Source: Actinocrinis sp035605935 (GTDB taxonomy: Bacteria; Actinomycetota; Actinomycetes; Streptomycetales; Catenulisporaceae). From it: 64,000 nt of DNA. Of the stretch, positions 54,338-62,309 are shown one piece after another. A program made the translations under genes and the position numbers. The first letter of the stretch is position 1; each line of letters begins with the position of its first letter. The stretch lies in the NCBI RefSeq assembly GCF_035605935.1, contig NZ_DATNGK010000051.1, positions 32,641-96,640 of the forward strand, given 5' to 3'. The notes under the pieces were generated by a model, which did not search any database, was not told the DNA's origin, and was given only the letters and a program-made list of their open reading frames with translations.

Positions 54338-55365
54338 CTGCGTCTCTTACCGCACTCACTCTGCACCTAACGCATCGGTGTATCCACAGGCATGTGGAAA
54401 AGTCATCGCGCTATCCACAGCTCTGTGTGGATAACTACGCGCGCGACGCTACTGCCTTATCGGATACCGCTCTCGGATTATGCACATTGTCCACAGGCTA
54501 TCCACAAAGCCGTCCACAGCCCCGTACCGCAAGCACACGAGCGAGTTCTTTTCGTCCGGAACCGGGCGTGTCATCTCACACCGCCCTGAATTAGTCGACT
54601 AATGTCCCCATCAACGCAGCGACGTGAAGCTCTCTGCGAAAAACGACATAACGGACACCAGTCGAGCCCTAACCGCCGGTTTCCCACACCCTGTGGATGC
54701 CTGGGGATAACTTCTGTGCATAAACCACGCAGGTCGTGGCTGCTTCACTCATCTGAGTGAACGCGTTATCCCCAGCCCTGGTGATCAACTTGGGGACAGG
54801 CTGTGTAAAACCCGGCCTCGGCTGTGGAAACCGTGGGGATAACTTTTCTTCATCCACAGGTCACCCTGGATTATCCCCAGGTTGTGCACATGCCCCTGTG
54901 CACAAGAATTCTAAGCTGAGCTGCGAAAACGGCCGTTTTCCACATATCCACAGCGCCTACTACTACGACTACAGAGATATAGAATGGGATCCCGAAACAC
55001 AGTCGCCTCGGCGCGAATCTGTGGAAAACTCTCGTCGGTCGTCTGAGGTCCAACCTCTGCGAGCCCCGATAAGCTGGCGCCCACTGCAGCGCCGAGCCCC
55101 TCATTCGCCTTTCTTCCATCCACCGCCTGTGGAAAAACCTCCGGCCCTCCGCAACCGCTCCGGCGGCGGACGACCGGACTCCGTAACCGACTCGCACCGG
55201 TTCCATCGGCGGCGCACCTGATGTCGGCGGAAGGCGGCATGATGGTGGCCGGCGCGGCCGCCCGACCCGGCGCGACCAAGCCAGCGCCGCGCGTCAGAAT
55301 CCATACCCAGCCGTATCCGGCCGTCGAGGCCGGCGGCGCCCCCCACTGCCAGGAGGCGGATACCG
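54338..55365. other. Replication origin oriC (dnaA-dnaN spacer)
   Basis: The 1028-bp gap has no gene and is full of 9-mers related to TTRTCCACA. Exact boxes: TTATCCACA at 54426-54434 (minus) and TTGTCCACA at 54487-54495. One-mismatch boxes include 54380, 54393, 54411, 54498, 54850, 54936, 54944, 55021 and 55128. Another class reads TTATCCCCA (54702, 54766, 54834, 54871). Both orientations occur. The segment about 54955-54990 is relatively AT-rich. This is the layout of an actinobacterial origin. Confidence 0.95.
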
Positions 55366-56502
55366 GTGAAGTTCCGAGTGGAACGCGACGTACTTGCCGA
55401 CGCGGTCGCCTGGACCGCCCGTTCGCTGCCGGCCAGGCCGCCCGCCCCGGTGCTCGCTGGTCTGCTGCTGCGCGCCGAGGGCGGCCTGCTCACCGTCTCC
55501 GGCTTCGACTACGAGGTCTCGGCACGCTCCGAGGTGTCCACCGAGGTCGAGGAGGAGGGCACCGCGCTGGTCTCCGGCAAGCTGCTGGCCGAGATCACCC
55601 GCTCACTGCCGAACCGGCCGGTGGAGATCGCCACCGAGGGCTCGAAGGTGACCCTCATCTGCGGTACCTCCCGGTTCACCCTGCAGACCATGCCGGTGGA
55701 CGACTACCCGGCGCTGCCGCAGATGCCGGGAGCCAGCGGCGCCATCGCAGGCGCCACCTTCGCCGCCGCCGTGGCGCAGGTCGCCGTCGCCGCCGGCAAG
55801 GATGACACGCTGCCGTTCCTTACCGGCGTGCGCGTGGAGATCAACGGCGACACCCTTCGCCTCGCCGCCACCGACCGCTACCGCCTGGCCGTGCGCGAGA
55901 TCCTGTGGAAGCCGGAGCGCGCCGATGCCGAGGCGGTCGCACTCGTCCCGGCCAAGACGCTCTACGACATCGCCAAGTCGCTCACCTCTGGCGAGTGGGT
56001 CACCATCGCGCTCTCCGGCGAGGACGGCTCGGCAGGCGAGGGCCTGATCGGATTCGAGGCTGGCGGCCGCCGCACCACCACCCGGCTGCTCGAGGGCGAG
56101 TTCATCAAGTACAACGCGCTCTTCCCGGCCGAATACACCGGCGCCGCCGTCATCGAGACCGCCCAGTTGATCGAGGGGGTCAAGCGCGTCGCCCTGGTCG
56201 CCGAGCGCAACACGCCGATCCGGCTCAACTTCTCGGCCGGCCAGGTCACCCTGGAGGCCGGCTCCGGCGACGAGGCGCAGGCCTCGGAGACGATGGACGC
56301 AGTCTTCGACGAAGAAGACATCTCCGTTGCCTTCAACCCGGGTTACCTACTCGAAGGCCTCGGCGCGATCGATGCCCCCTACGCGCAGCTGTCCTACACG
56401 ACCTCCACGAAGCCGGCCGTGCTCACCGGCCGCCCTGCCGTGGACGCCGATCACGACCCGGCTTATCGCTACCTGATCATGCCGATCCGCCTCTCCGGCT
56501 GA
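55366..56502 (+). CDS. dnaN: DNA polymerase III beta subunit (sliding clamp)
   Basis: The 378-residue protein forms the ring-shaped dimeric clamp around DNA that gives polymerase III its processivity. Three clamp domains are recognisable: MKFRVERDVLADAVAWTARSLPARP (GTG start), the middle NTLR/GVRVEINGDTLRLAATDRYRLAVRE, and the C-terminal end YRYLIMPIRLSG, which carries the hydrophobic-cleft MPI(R/M)L motif. GTG 55366 follows a perfect AGGAGG (55351-55356) at nine bases. It is directly after oriC and followed by gnd. Confidence 0.98.
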   Translation: MKFRVERDVLADAVAWTARSLPARPPAPVLAGLLLRAEGGLLTVSGFDYEVSARSEVSTEVEEEGTALVSGKLLAEITRSLPNRPVEIATEGSKVTLICGTSRFTLQTMPVDDYPALPQMPGASGAIAGATFAAAVAQVAVAAGKDDTLPFLTGVRVEINGDTLRLAATDRYRLAVREILWKPERADAEAVALVPAKTLYDIAKSLTSGEWVTIALSGEDGSAGEGLIGFEAGGRRTTTRLLEGEFIKYNALFPAEYTGAAVIETAQLIEGVKRVALVAERNTPIRLNFSAGQVTLEAGSGDEAQASETMDAVFDEEDISVAFNPGYLLEGLGAIDAPYAQLSYTTSTKPAVLTGRPAVDADHDPAYRYLIMPIRLSG

Positions 56503-56746
56503 GCCCGGCTCCGGACGGCTCAACAGCCTCCGGCCGACCCTGCTCGCGCAGAGCGCTCGCCGGATCGTCTGTCGTCTCTATCCAGGCGACGAAGCGGCGC
56601 GGGTACCGGCCGCAGGCGAAGTGTGCGGCAACCGGGCGCGGGCGATACGGTCGATCCCGGAAGCAACAGCGTCGTTGGGCGGCAGGGTCGGACGGACCCG
56701 CGGAGCGGTCACAGCCTCGGCTCCGGGACAGCAGAGAGAAGGCGTC

Positions 56747-57661
56747 ATGGAACTCGGACTCATCGGTCTGGGCAAGATGGGCGGGAACATGCGCGAGCGC
56801 ATCCGCCAGGCCGGGCACACCGTGGTCGGATACGACCGCAGCCCGGACCTGTCGGACGTCGGCTCGCTCAAGGATCTGGTCGGCTCGCTCTCCGCGCCGC
56901 GGGTGGTGTGGGTGATGGTCCCGGCCGGCGGCCCGACCCACTCGACCGTCGAAGAACTCGGCGAACTGCTGTCCGAGGGCGACGTCGTGGTGGACGGCGG
57001 CAACTCGCGGTGGACCGATGACCAGAAGCACGCCGAGCAACTGGCGACCAAGGGCATCGGCTTCGTGGACGCCGGAGTGTCCGGGGGAGTCTGGGGTCTG
57101 CAGAACGGCTATGGGCTGATGGTCGGCGGCGACGCGGCGAACGTCGCGAAGGTGCAGCCGATCTTCGACGCGCTCAAGCCAGAAGGCGAGTTCGGGTTCG
57201 TGCACTCCGGCGGCGTCGGCGCCGGGCACTTCTCCAAGATGGTGCACAACGGCATCGAGTACGCGATCATGCAGGCCTATGCCGAGGGCTGGGAACTGCT
57301 CGAGGCCGTGCCTGAAGTCACCGACGTGCGCGAGGTCTTCCGGTCCTGGAAGGAGGGCACCGTCATCCGGTCCTGGCTGCTTGACCTGGCGGTCGCCGCG
57401 CTGGACCAGGACGAGCACCTGGAGAAGCTGCGCGGGTACGCCGAGGATTCCGGCGAGGGCCGCTGGACGGTCGAGGCGGCCATCGATCACGCCGTGCCGC
57501 TACCGGCGATCACCGCCGCGCTGTTCGCCCGGTTCTCCTCCCGCCAGGAGGACTCACCCTCGATGAAGATGGTCGCCGCGCTGCGCAACCAGTTCGGCGG
57601 ACACGCGGTCACCGGCGTCGACGGCAAATCCGCCGCCGAACACCGAACCCCCGGAGCCTGA
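56747..57661 (+). CDS. gnd: 6-phosphogluconate dehydrogenase (short, 304-aa type)
   Basis: The enzyme oxidatively decarboxylates 6-phosphogluconate to ribulose 5-phosphate. ATG 56747 (MELGLIGLGKMGGNMRERI) gives the Rossmann NAD(P) motif GLIGLGKMGGN at the true N-terminus. The 304-residue product is of the short homotetrameric type often found near oriC in actinobacteria. The substrate-binding GGNSRWTDD, the catalytic GAGHFSKMVHNGIEY (Lys and Asn), and the C-terminal SRQEDSPSMKM segments are visible. An in-frame extension to 56621 is not conserved. A hairpin follows its stop. Confidence 0.96.
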   Translation: MELGLIGLGKMGGNMRERIRQAGHTVVGYDRSPDLSDVGSLKDLVGSLSAPRVVWVMVPAGGPTHSTVEELGELLSEGDVVVDGGNSRWTDDQKHAEQLATKGIGFVDAGVSGGVWGLQNGYGLMVGGDAANVAKVQPIFDALKPEGEFGFVHSGGVGAGHFSKMVHNGIEYAIMQAYAEGWELLEAVPEVTDVREVFRSWKEGTVIRSWLLDLAVAALDQDEHLEKLRGYAEDSGEGRWTVEAAIDHAVPLPAITAALFARFSSRQEDSPSMKMVAALRNQFGGHAVTGVDGKSAAEHRTPGA

Positions 57662-57662
57662 C

Positions 57663-57705
57663 GGTTCGCCGCGCGCCGGTTCTCGGCCGGCGCGCCCGGC
57701 GAACC
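57663..57705 (+). terminator. Terminator-like hairpin after gnd
   Basis: GGTTCGCCG and CGCGCCGG pair with CCGGCGCG and CGGCGAACC (17 pairs, a 2-nt CC bulge, loop TTCTCGG). Confidence 0.65.
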
Positions 57706-57829
57706 TCGGCGGAATCTCAGCTCACTTGTTACTTCTACGGCGCAGCAGTGCGTTAACGCCGCGCCAAACCAGCAGCGTGACCTCAGGGCAGCGTCGTAGT
57801 AGAGCAGCGTCATATTAGGAACGTGGGCA

Positions 57830-59125
57830 GTGCGTCTCAGCCATCTGTCGTTGGCCGACTTCCGGTCGTATGCCGGTCTTGAGCTTCCGCTCGAGGCCGG
57901 CGTCGGCGTGTTCGTCGGCCGCAACGGGCAGGGCAAGACGAACGTGATCGAGGCGATCGGGTACCTGGCCAACCAGGGCAGTCACCGGGTCGCCCAGGAT
58001 GCTCCGCTGGTGCGCGCCGGGGCCGAGCGAGCCGTGGTGCGTGGCGCGGTGCGGCATGAGGATCGCACTGCGCTGGTCGAACTGGAGATCAACCCTGGCC
58101 GGTCGAACCGTGCCCGGCTCAACCGCGCGCCGGTGAACCGGCCTCGCGACGTGCTCGGCTACCTGCGCACCGTGCTCTTCGCGCCGGAGGATCTGGCGCT
58201 GGTTAAGGGCGATCCCTCGGAACGGCGCCGGTTCATTGACGAACTCCTCGTCGCCCGCGCTCCGCGGTACGCGGCCGTGCGCGCGGACTACGAAAGGGCA
58301 CTCAAGCAACGCAACGCACTGCTGCGCTCCGCGTCGATGATGCGCCGCGCAGCACGCGGAGGTCAGGCGCCTGATCTGAGCACCCTCGATGTCTGGGACG
58401 CACACCTGGCCAAGGCCGGCGCGCAGCTGTTGGCCGCAAGACTCAGACTGCTGCGCGCGTTGACGCCCTTAGTCGACAAGGCATACGGAACCATCGCGGG
58501 TCACCCAGGCGCGACGATGGAGTACCGGCCGTCCTGTCCGCTGGACCCTGACACGAGCGTTGAAGATCAGCAGTCGACGGCTGACTCCGCGAGCGCGTCA
58601 AACGCGACCACATCCGGCGCAACTGTCGCGAACCGTCCGCCGGACGCCTCCGAGCTCGAAGCCGCGCTCGCCGCGGCCCTCGCCCGCTCCCGCCCTGACG
58701 AAGTGGACCGCGGCATCACCCTCGTCGGGCCGCACCGCGATGACGTCCTGTTCGCCATCGACTACGGCAGTGGACCCCTTGCCGCGAAGGCCTACGCCAG
58801 CCACGGCGAGTCCTGGTCGTTCGCGCTCGCTGTGAAACTGGCCTCTTATGAACTGCTCCGGTCTGATGGCATCGAACCGGTATTACTGCTCGACGACGTC
58901 TTCGCCGAGCTGGATTCTTCGCGCAGGGCACACCTGGTCGCGGTCGCCGCATCCGCCGAACAGGTTCTGATCACCGCCGCCGTCGATGCGGACGTTCCGG
59001 CCGAACTGGGTGGTGTTCGCTACGACGTCACCAAGGGGGCGGTAACGCGTCGAGACGCGCAAGATGAGAGCGAGCCGGCCGCCGAGGGCGAAGCCACTGT
59101 GAGCGCTTCGGAGCCGTCTGCATGA
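57830..59125 (+). CDS. recF: DNA replication and repair protein RecF
   Basis: RecF loads RecA at single-strand gaps with RecOR. The 431-residue SMC-like ATPase shows FRSYAGLELPLEAGVGVFVGRNGQGKTN (Walker A 30-37), the QLTN-style DNA segment, the ABC signature region, and Walker B VLLLDDVFAELDSSRRAHL near the C-terminus. A low-complexity Ser/Ala/Thr insert (about 243-265) enlarges the arm. GTG 57830 starts MRLSHLSLADF. It overlaps the next gene by four bases (ATGA). Confidence 0.97.
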   Translation: MRLSHLSLADFRSYAGLELPLEAGVGVFVGRNGQGKTNVIEAIGYLANQGSHRVAQDAPLVRAGAERAVVRGAVRHEDRTALVELEINPGRSNRARLNRAPVNRPRDVLGYLRTVLFAPEDLALVKGDPSERRRFIDELLVARAPRYAAVRADYERALKQRNALLRSASMMRRAARGGQAPDLSTLDVWDAHLAKAGAQLLAARLRLLRALTPLVDKAYGTIAGHPGATMEYRPSCPLDPDTSVEDQQSTADSASASNATTSGATVANRPPDASELEAALAAALARSRPDEVDRGITLVGPHRDDVLFAIDYGSGPLAAKAYASHGESWSFALAVKLASYELLRSDGIEPVLLLDDVFAELDSSRRAHLVAVAASAEQVLITAAVDADVPAELGGVRYDVTKGAVTRRDAQDESEPAAEGEATVSASEPSA

Positions 59126-59664
59126 CCGAATCCGAGAACGTCTCAGGCCTGCGCGGCGCTGACCTGGCCCGCGCCGCGCTCACCGCGGCGCGCAAGCGGG
59201 CACGCGAGATCGAGGAAGGCAGGGCGCTGCGACGCGGCTCCGCGGAGGCCAATGCCCGGCGATCCAGCGCACGTCCCGACGAGCGCGATCCCCAGCCGCT
59301 GGAAGCCACGCTCTCCCGCCTGCTCGCTGAGGCCGGTTGGGAGGCCCCGGCCGCCGTGGGCGGGATCATCCACGGTTGGGCAGACATCGTCGGCCCGCGA
59401 ATCGCCGCGCACTGTGCTCCGGTCTCGTACGAGGACGGCGTGCTCACGGTGCAGACCGACTCGTCGGCTTGGGCCACTGAGCTGCGTCACCTGTCATCCA
59501 CGCTGCTCTCCCGCCTCAACGCTGCGGTACCGCGCCGAACCGTACCCGGAGGCACACCGCGCGATGCGATAGAGCGCATCTCCGTGCTCGGGCCGAACCC
59601 GCCGACCTGGCGCCGCGGTCGGCTGTCCGCAAACGGCGGTGCTCGAACCCGACGCGTGCCCTGA
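59122..59664 (+). CDS. dciA: DUF721 protein (DciA-type helicase operator)
   Basis: The 180-residue protein has the DUF721 core (about 70-150: EAGWEAPAAVGGIIHGWADIVGPRIAAHCAPVSYEDGVLTVQTDSSAWATELRHL, visible as VGPRIAAHCAP, GVLTV and WATELRHL). The charged, Arg-rich N-terminus is typical for actinobacteria. DUF721 proteins are DciA, which operate the replicative helicase in bacteria lacking DnaC/DnaI, in keeping with the oriC neighbourhood. ATG 59122 overlaps the recF end by four bases. Confidence 0.9.
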   Translation: MTESENVSGLRGADLARAALTAARKRAREIEEGRALRRGSAEANARRSSARPDERDPQPLEATLSRLLAEAGWEAPAAVGGIIHGWADIVGPRIAAHCAPVSYEDGVLTVQTDSSAWATELRHLSSTLLSRLNAAVPRRTVPGGTPRDAIERISVLGPNPPTWRRGRLSANGGARTRRVP

Positions 59665-60131
59665 CCGTGTAGTTCTCCGAACGCGCGTGTAGTTCTACGA
59701 ACGCGGTAGAACCGGCAACCACGCACTTCAGGGGCTAAGTAGCCGCCAAACGCCCATACGGATCACGCGTTGTGCAGCCGACTATTCTGCGACAATCGGG
59801 TGTTATGGCTCGGCGCCGCAAACGACGCCGTCATCGCGCCGAGCGTTTATCGACCCCCCGGCGCGTGGGGGGACACTTAACTAAGGGTGGATCAGCTCAG
59901 AAGCGCTGTCAGGGCGCGTGTGCCGCATCTTGTCCCCGCGAACCGGTAGAATGGAACAGGTTCCAGGCGATCGAGGACTTCCGGCTGGCGGCGACCCCGT
60001 CGCTGCTCCTTCCCGTCCTTCGTCCGCCTGCCGCTGGTGCCGCGATGGCGCGCTCCAGTTCCTCGCCTTGTGGCCCCGGCGTCTTCCCCAGCCGGCCGGT
60101 GCCGCTGACGTTGAGAAAGGGTTTCGCGTCC
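59665..60131. other. dciA-gyrB spacer: tandem repeats and gyrB leader
   Basis: This 467-bp gap holds the GTTC-N3-GAAC repeat block (59666-59712) and a -10-like TAGAAT (59947-59952) with no matching -35. An open frame from 59772 runs into gyrB but has Arg-rich, non-conserved content, so I read it as non-coding leader. Confidence 0.5.
59666..59712 (+). repeat. Tandem 20-bp repeat with GTTC-N3-GAAC dyads upstream of gyrB
   Basis: CGTGTAGTTCTCCGAACGCG (59666-59685) and CGTGTAGTTCTACGAACGCG (59686-59705) are adjacent and differ at one base. Each contains GTTC-N3-GAAC. A further arm GTAGAAC (59706-59712) makes the perfect inverted repeat GTTCTAC-N7-GTAGAAC with 59692-59698. Confidence 0.8.
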
Positions 60132-62156
60132 GTGGTCGCTTCAGAGCAGTCCGTCCAGTCCGCCCCGGCGGTTGACCAGAACACCGCTGCGCCCGCGGCC
60201 GCCAAGAGCGGAAACGGCGACTACGACGCCAGTGCGATCAGCGTCCTCGAAGGCCTCGAGGCGGTCCGCAAGCGGCCCGGTATGTACATCGGGTCGACCG
60301 GCGAGCGCGGCCTGCACCACCTGGTCTACGAGGTGGTCGACAACGCCGTGGACGAGGCGCTGGCCGGCTACTGCGACGCCATCGAGGTCACGCTGCTGGC
60401 CGATGGTGGCGTGAGCGTCGTCGACAACGGCCGCGGCATCCCGGTCGGCATCGTGCCCGGCCAGGACAAGCCCGCCGTCGAGGTGGTGCTCACCGTGCTG
60501 CACGCGGGCGGCAAGTTCGGCGGCGGCGGATACCAGGTTTCCGGCGGCCTGCACGGCGTCGGCGTCTCCGTGGTCAACGCGTTGTCCACCCGGTTGACCG
60601 TCGCGGTCAAGACCGAGGGCGCGTTGTGGACACAGGAGTACCTGCGCGGCGCTCCCACCGCCGACCTGCACAAGGGCGAGGCCACCACCGACACCGGCAC
60701 GACGGTCTCCTTCTGGGCCGACGACGAGGTCTTCGAGACCACCACCTACAACTTCGAGACGCTCTCCCGCCGGTTCCAGGAGATGGCGTTCCTCAACCGC
60801 GGCCTGACCATCTCGCTGACCGACGAGCGCCCCGAGTTCAAAGACGAAGAGGGCAACGGGCGGTCGGTGACCTTCCGCTACGACGGCGGCATCGCCGACT
60901 TCGTCCGGCACATCAACTCCGCCAAGGGCGAACTGGTGCACCCGCAGGTCATCGAGTTCCAGGCCGAGGACACCGACCGCAAGATCTCCGCCGAGATCGC
61001 GATGCAATGGAACACCCAGTACTCCGAGGGGGTGTACACCTTTGCGAACACGATCAACACGCCGGACGGCGGCACGCACGAAGAGGGCTTCCGCTCCGCA
61101 CTGACGAACATCGTCAACCGGTACGCCAAAGACCAGAAGCTGCTGAAGGACAAGGACGACAACCTCGCCGGCGAGGACATCCGCGAAGGCCTGACCGCGA
61201 TCATCTCGGTCAAGCTCGGCGAGCCGCAATTCGAGGGCCAGACCAAGGCCAAGCTCGGCAACACCGAGGCGCGCACCTTCGTCCAGAAGATCACCTACGA
61301 GCAGCTGGCCGACTGGTTCGATCGCAACCCGAACGAGGCCCGGGACATCGTGCGCAAGTCGATTCAGGCGGCCACCGCCCGGATCGCCGCCCGCAAGGCC
61401 CGCGAGCTGACCCGGCGCAAGGGCCTGCTGGAGAGCATGGCGCTGCCGGGCAAGCTGGCGGACTGTCAGTCCACCAATCCCGGCGAGTGCGAGATCTTCG
61501 TGGTCGAGGGGGACAGCGCCGGCGGCTCGGCCAAGTCCGGCCGCGACCCCAGGGTGCAGGCCATCCTGCCCATCCGAGGCAAGATCCTGAACGTGGAGAA
61601 GGCCCGGATCGACCGGGTGCTGCAGAACAACGAGGTCCAGGCGCTGATCTCGGCGCTGGGCACCGGCGTGCACGACGACTTCGACGTCTCCCGGCTGCGG
61701 TACTACAAGATCATCCTGATGGCGGACGCCGACGTGGACGGTCAGCACATCACCACGCTGCTGCTCACGCTGCTGTTCCGCTTCATGCGCCCGCTGATCG
61801 AGGCCGGCCACGTGTACCTGGCCGCCCCGCCGCTCTACAAGGTGAAGTGGACCAAGGATGACTTCTCGTACGCCTACTCGGATCGCGAGCGTGACGCGCT
61901 GCTCGCGGCCGGCTCCGCGGCCGGGCGCCGGCTGAAGGACGACACCGTGCAGCGGTTCAAGGGTCTGGGCGAGATGAACGCCGAAGAGCTGCGCATCACC
62001 ACGATGGACCGCGAATCGCGCATCCTGCGCCAGGTCACGCTGGACGACGCGGCGCAGGCCGACGAGCTGTTCTCGACCTTGATGGGCGAGGACGTCGAGG
62101 CACGCCGCTCGTTCATCCAGCGCAACGCCAAGGATGTGCGGTTCTTGGATATCTGA
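60132..62156 (+). CDS. gyrB: DNA gyrase subunit B
   Basis: GyrB is the ATPase subunit of gyrase, which introduces negative supercoils and is the target of aminocoumarins. GTG 60132 (VVASEQSVQ) is chosen, giving 674 residues; the frame stays open for 120 codons upstream but that stretch is not family-like. Visible are LEAVRKRPGMYIGS, the GHKL motifs VDNAVDEAL, VDNGRGIPV and HAGGKFGGGGYQVSGGLHGVG, the quinolone-related TOPRIM block FVVEGDSAGGSAKSGRDP, and the Mg2+ site LMADADVDGQHI. It ends FIQRNAKDVRFLDI. Confidence 0.98.
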   Translation: MVASEQSVQSAPAVDQNTAAPAAAKSGNGDYDASAISVLEGLEAVRKRPGMYIGSTGERGLHHLVYEVVDNAVDEALAGYCDAIEVTLLADGGVSVVDNGRGIPVGIVPGQDKPAVEVVLTVLHAGGKFGGGGYQVSGGLHGVGVSVVNALSTRLTVAVKTEGALWTQEYLRGAPTADLHKGEATTDTGTTVSFWADDEVFETTTYNFETLSRRFQEMAFLNRGLTISLTDERPEFKDEEGNGRSVTFRYDGGIADFVRHINSAKGELVHPQVIEFQAEDTDRKISAEIAMQWNTQYSEGVYTFANTINTPDGGTHEEGFRSALTNIVNRYAKDQKLLKDKDDNLAGEDIREGLTAIISVKLGEPQFEGQTKAKLGNTEARTFVQKITYEQLADWFDRNPNEARDIVRKSIQAATARIAARKARELTRRKGLLESMALPGKLADCQSTNPGECEIFVVEGDSAGGSAKSGRDPRVQAILPIRGKILNVEKARIDRVLQNNEVQALISALGTGVHDDFDVSRLRYYKIILMADADVDGQHITTLLLTLLFRFMRPLIEAGHVYLAAPPLYKVKWTKDDFSYAYSDRERDALLAAGSAAGRRLKDDTVQRFKGLGEMNAEELRITTMDRESRILRQVTLDDAAQADELFSTLMGEDVEARRSFIQRNAKDVRFLDI

Positions 62157-62309
62157 CGCTGGCTCGACGCCTGACGCCCCGTCCGGCGCGCGCTTGCCTT
62201 CCTTGCAGGCCCTCGCCGCGCGCCGCGATCGGACAGACGGCCAGCACTGAGTCTTCTAGACAGTGTCTTCAAAAAACCGCCCTTCGTAGAGCAGAAGGAA
62301 AGACCCTCC

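Noticed and set aside
54338..55365. CRISPR array in the repeat-rich dnaA-dnaN spacer
   Set aside because: The repeats are 9-mers in both orientations at irregular spacing, which is the pattern of DnaA boxes; no long regular repeats or cas genes exist.
59666..59705. SOS (LexA) box upstream of gyrB
   Set aside because: The dyad is GTTC-N3-GAAC, the opposite polarity and wrong spacing for the actinobacterial GAAC-N4-GTTC box.
59772..60131. 120-codon N-terminal extension of gyrB
   Set aside because: Arg- and Pro-rich and not family-like, whereas the GTG at 60132 gives the normal GyrB length; it is treated as leader.
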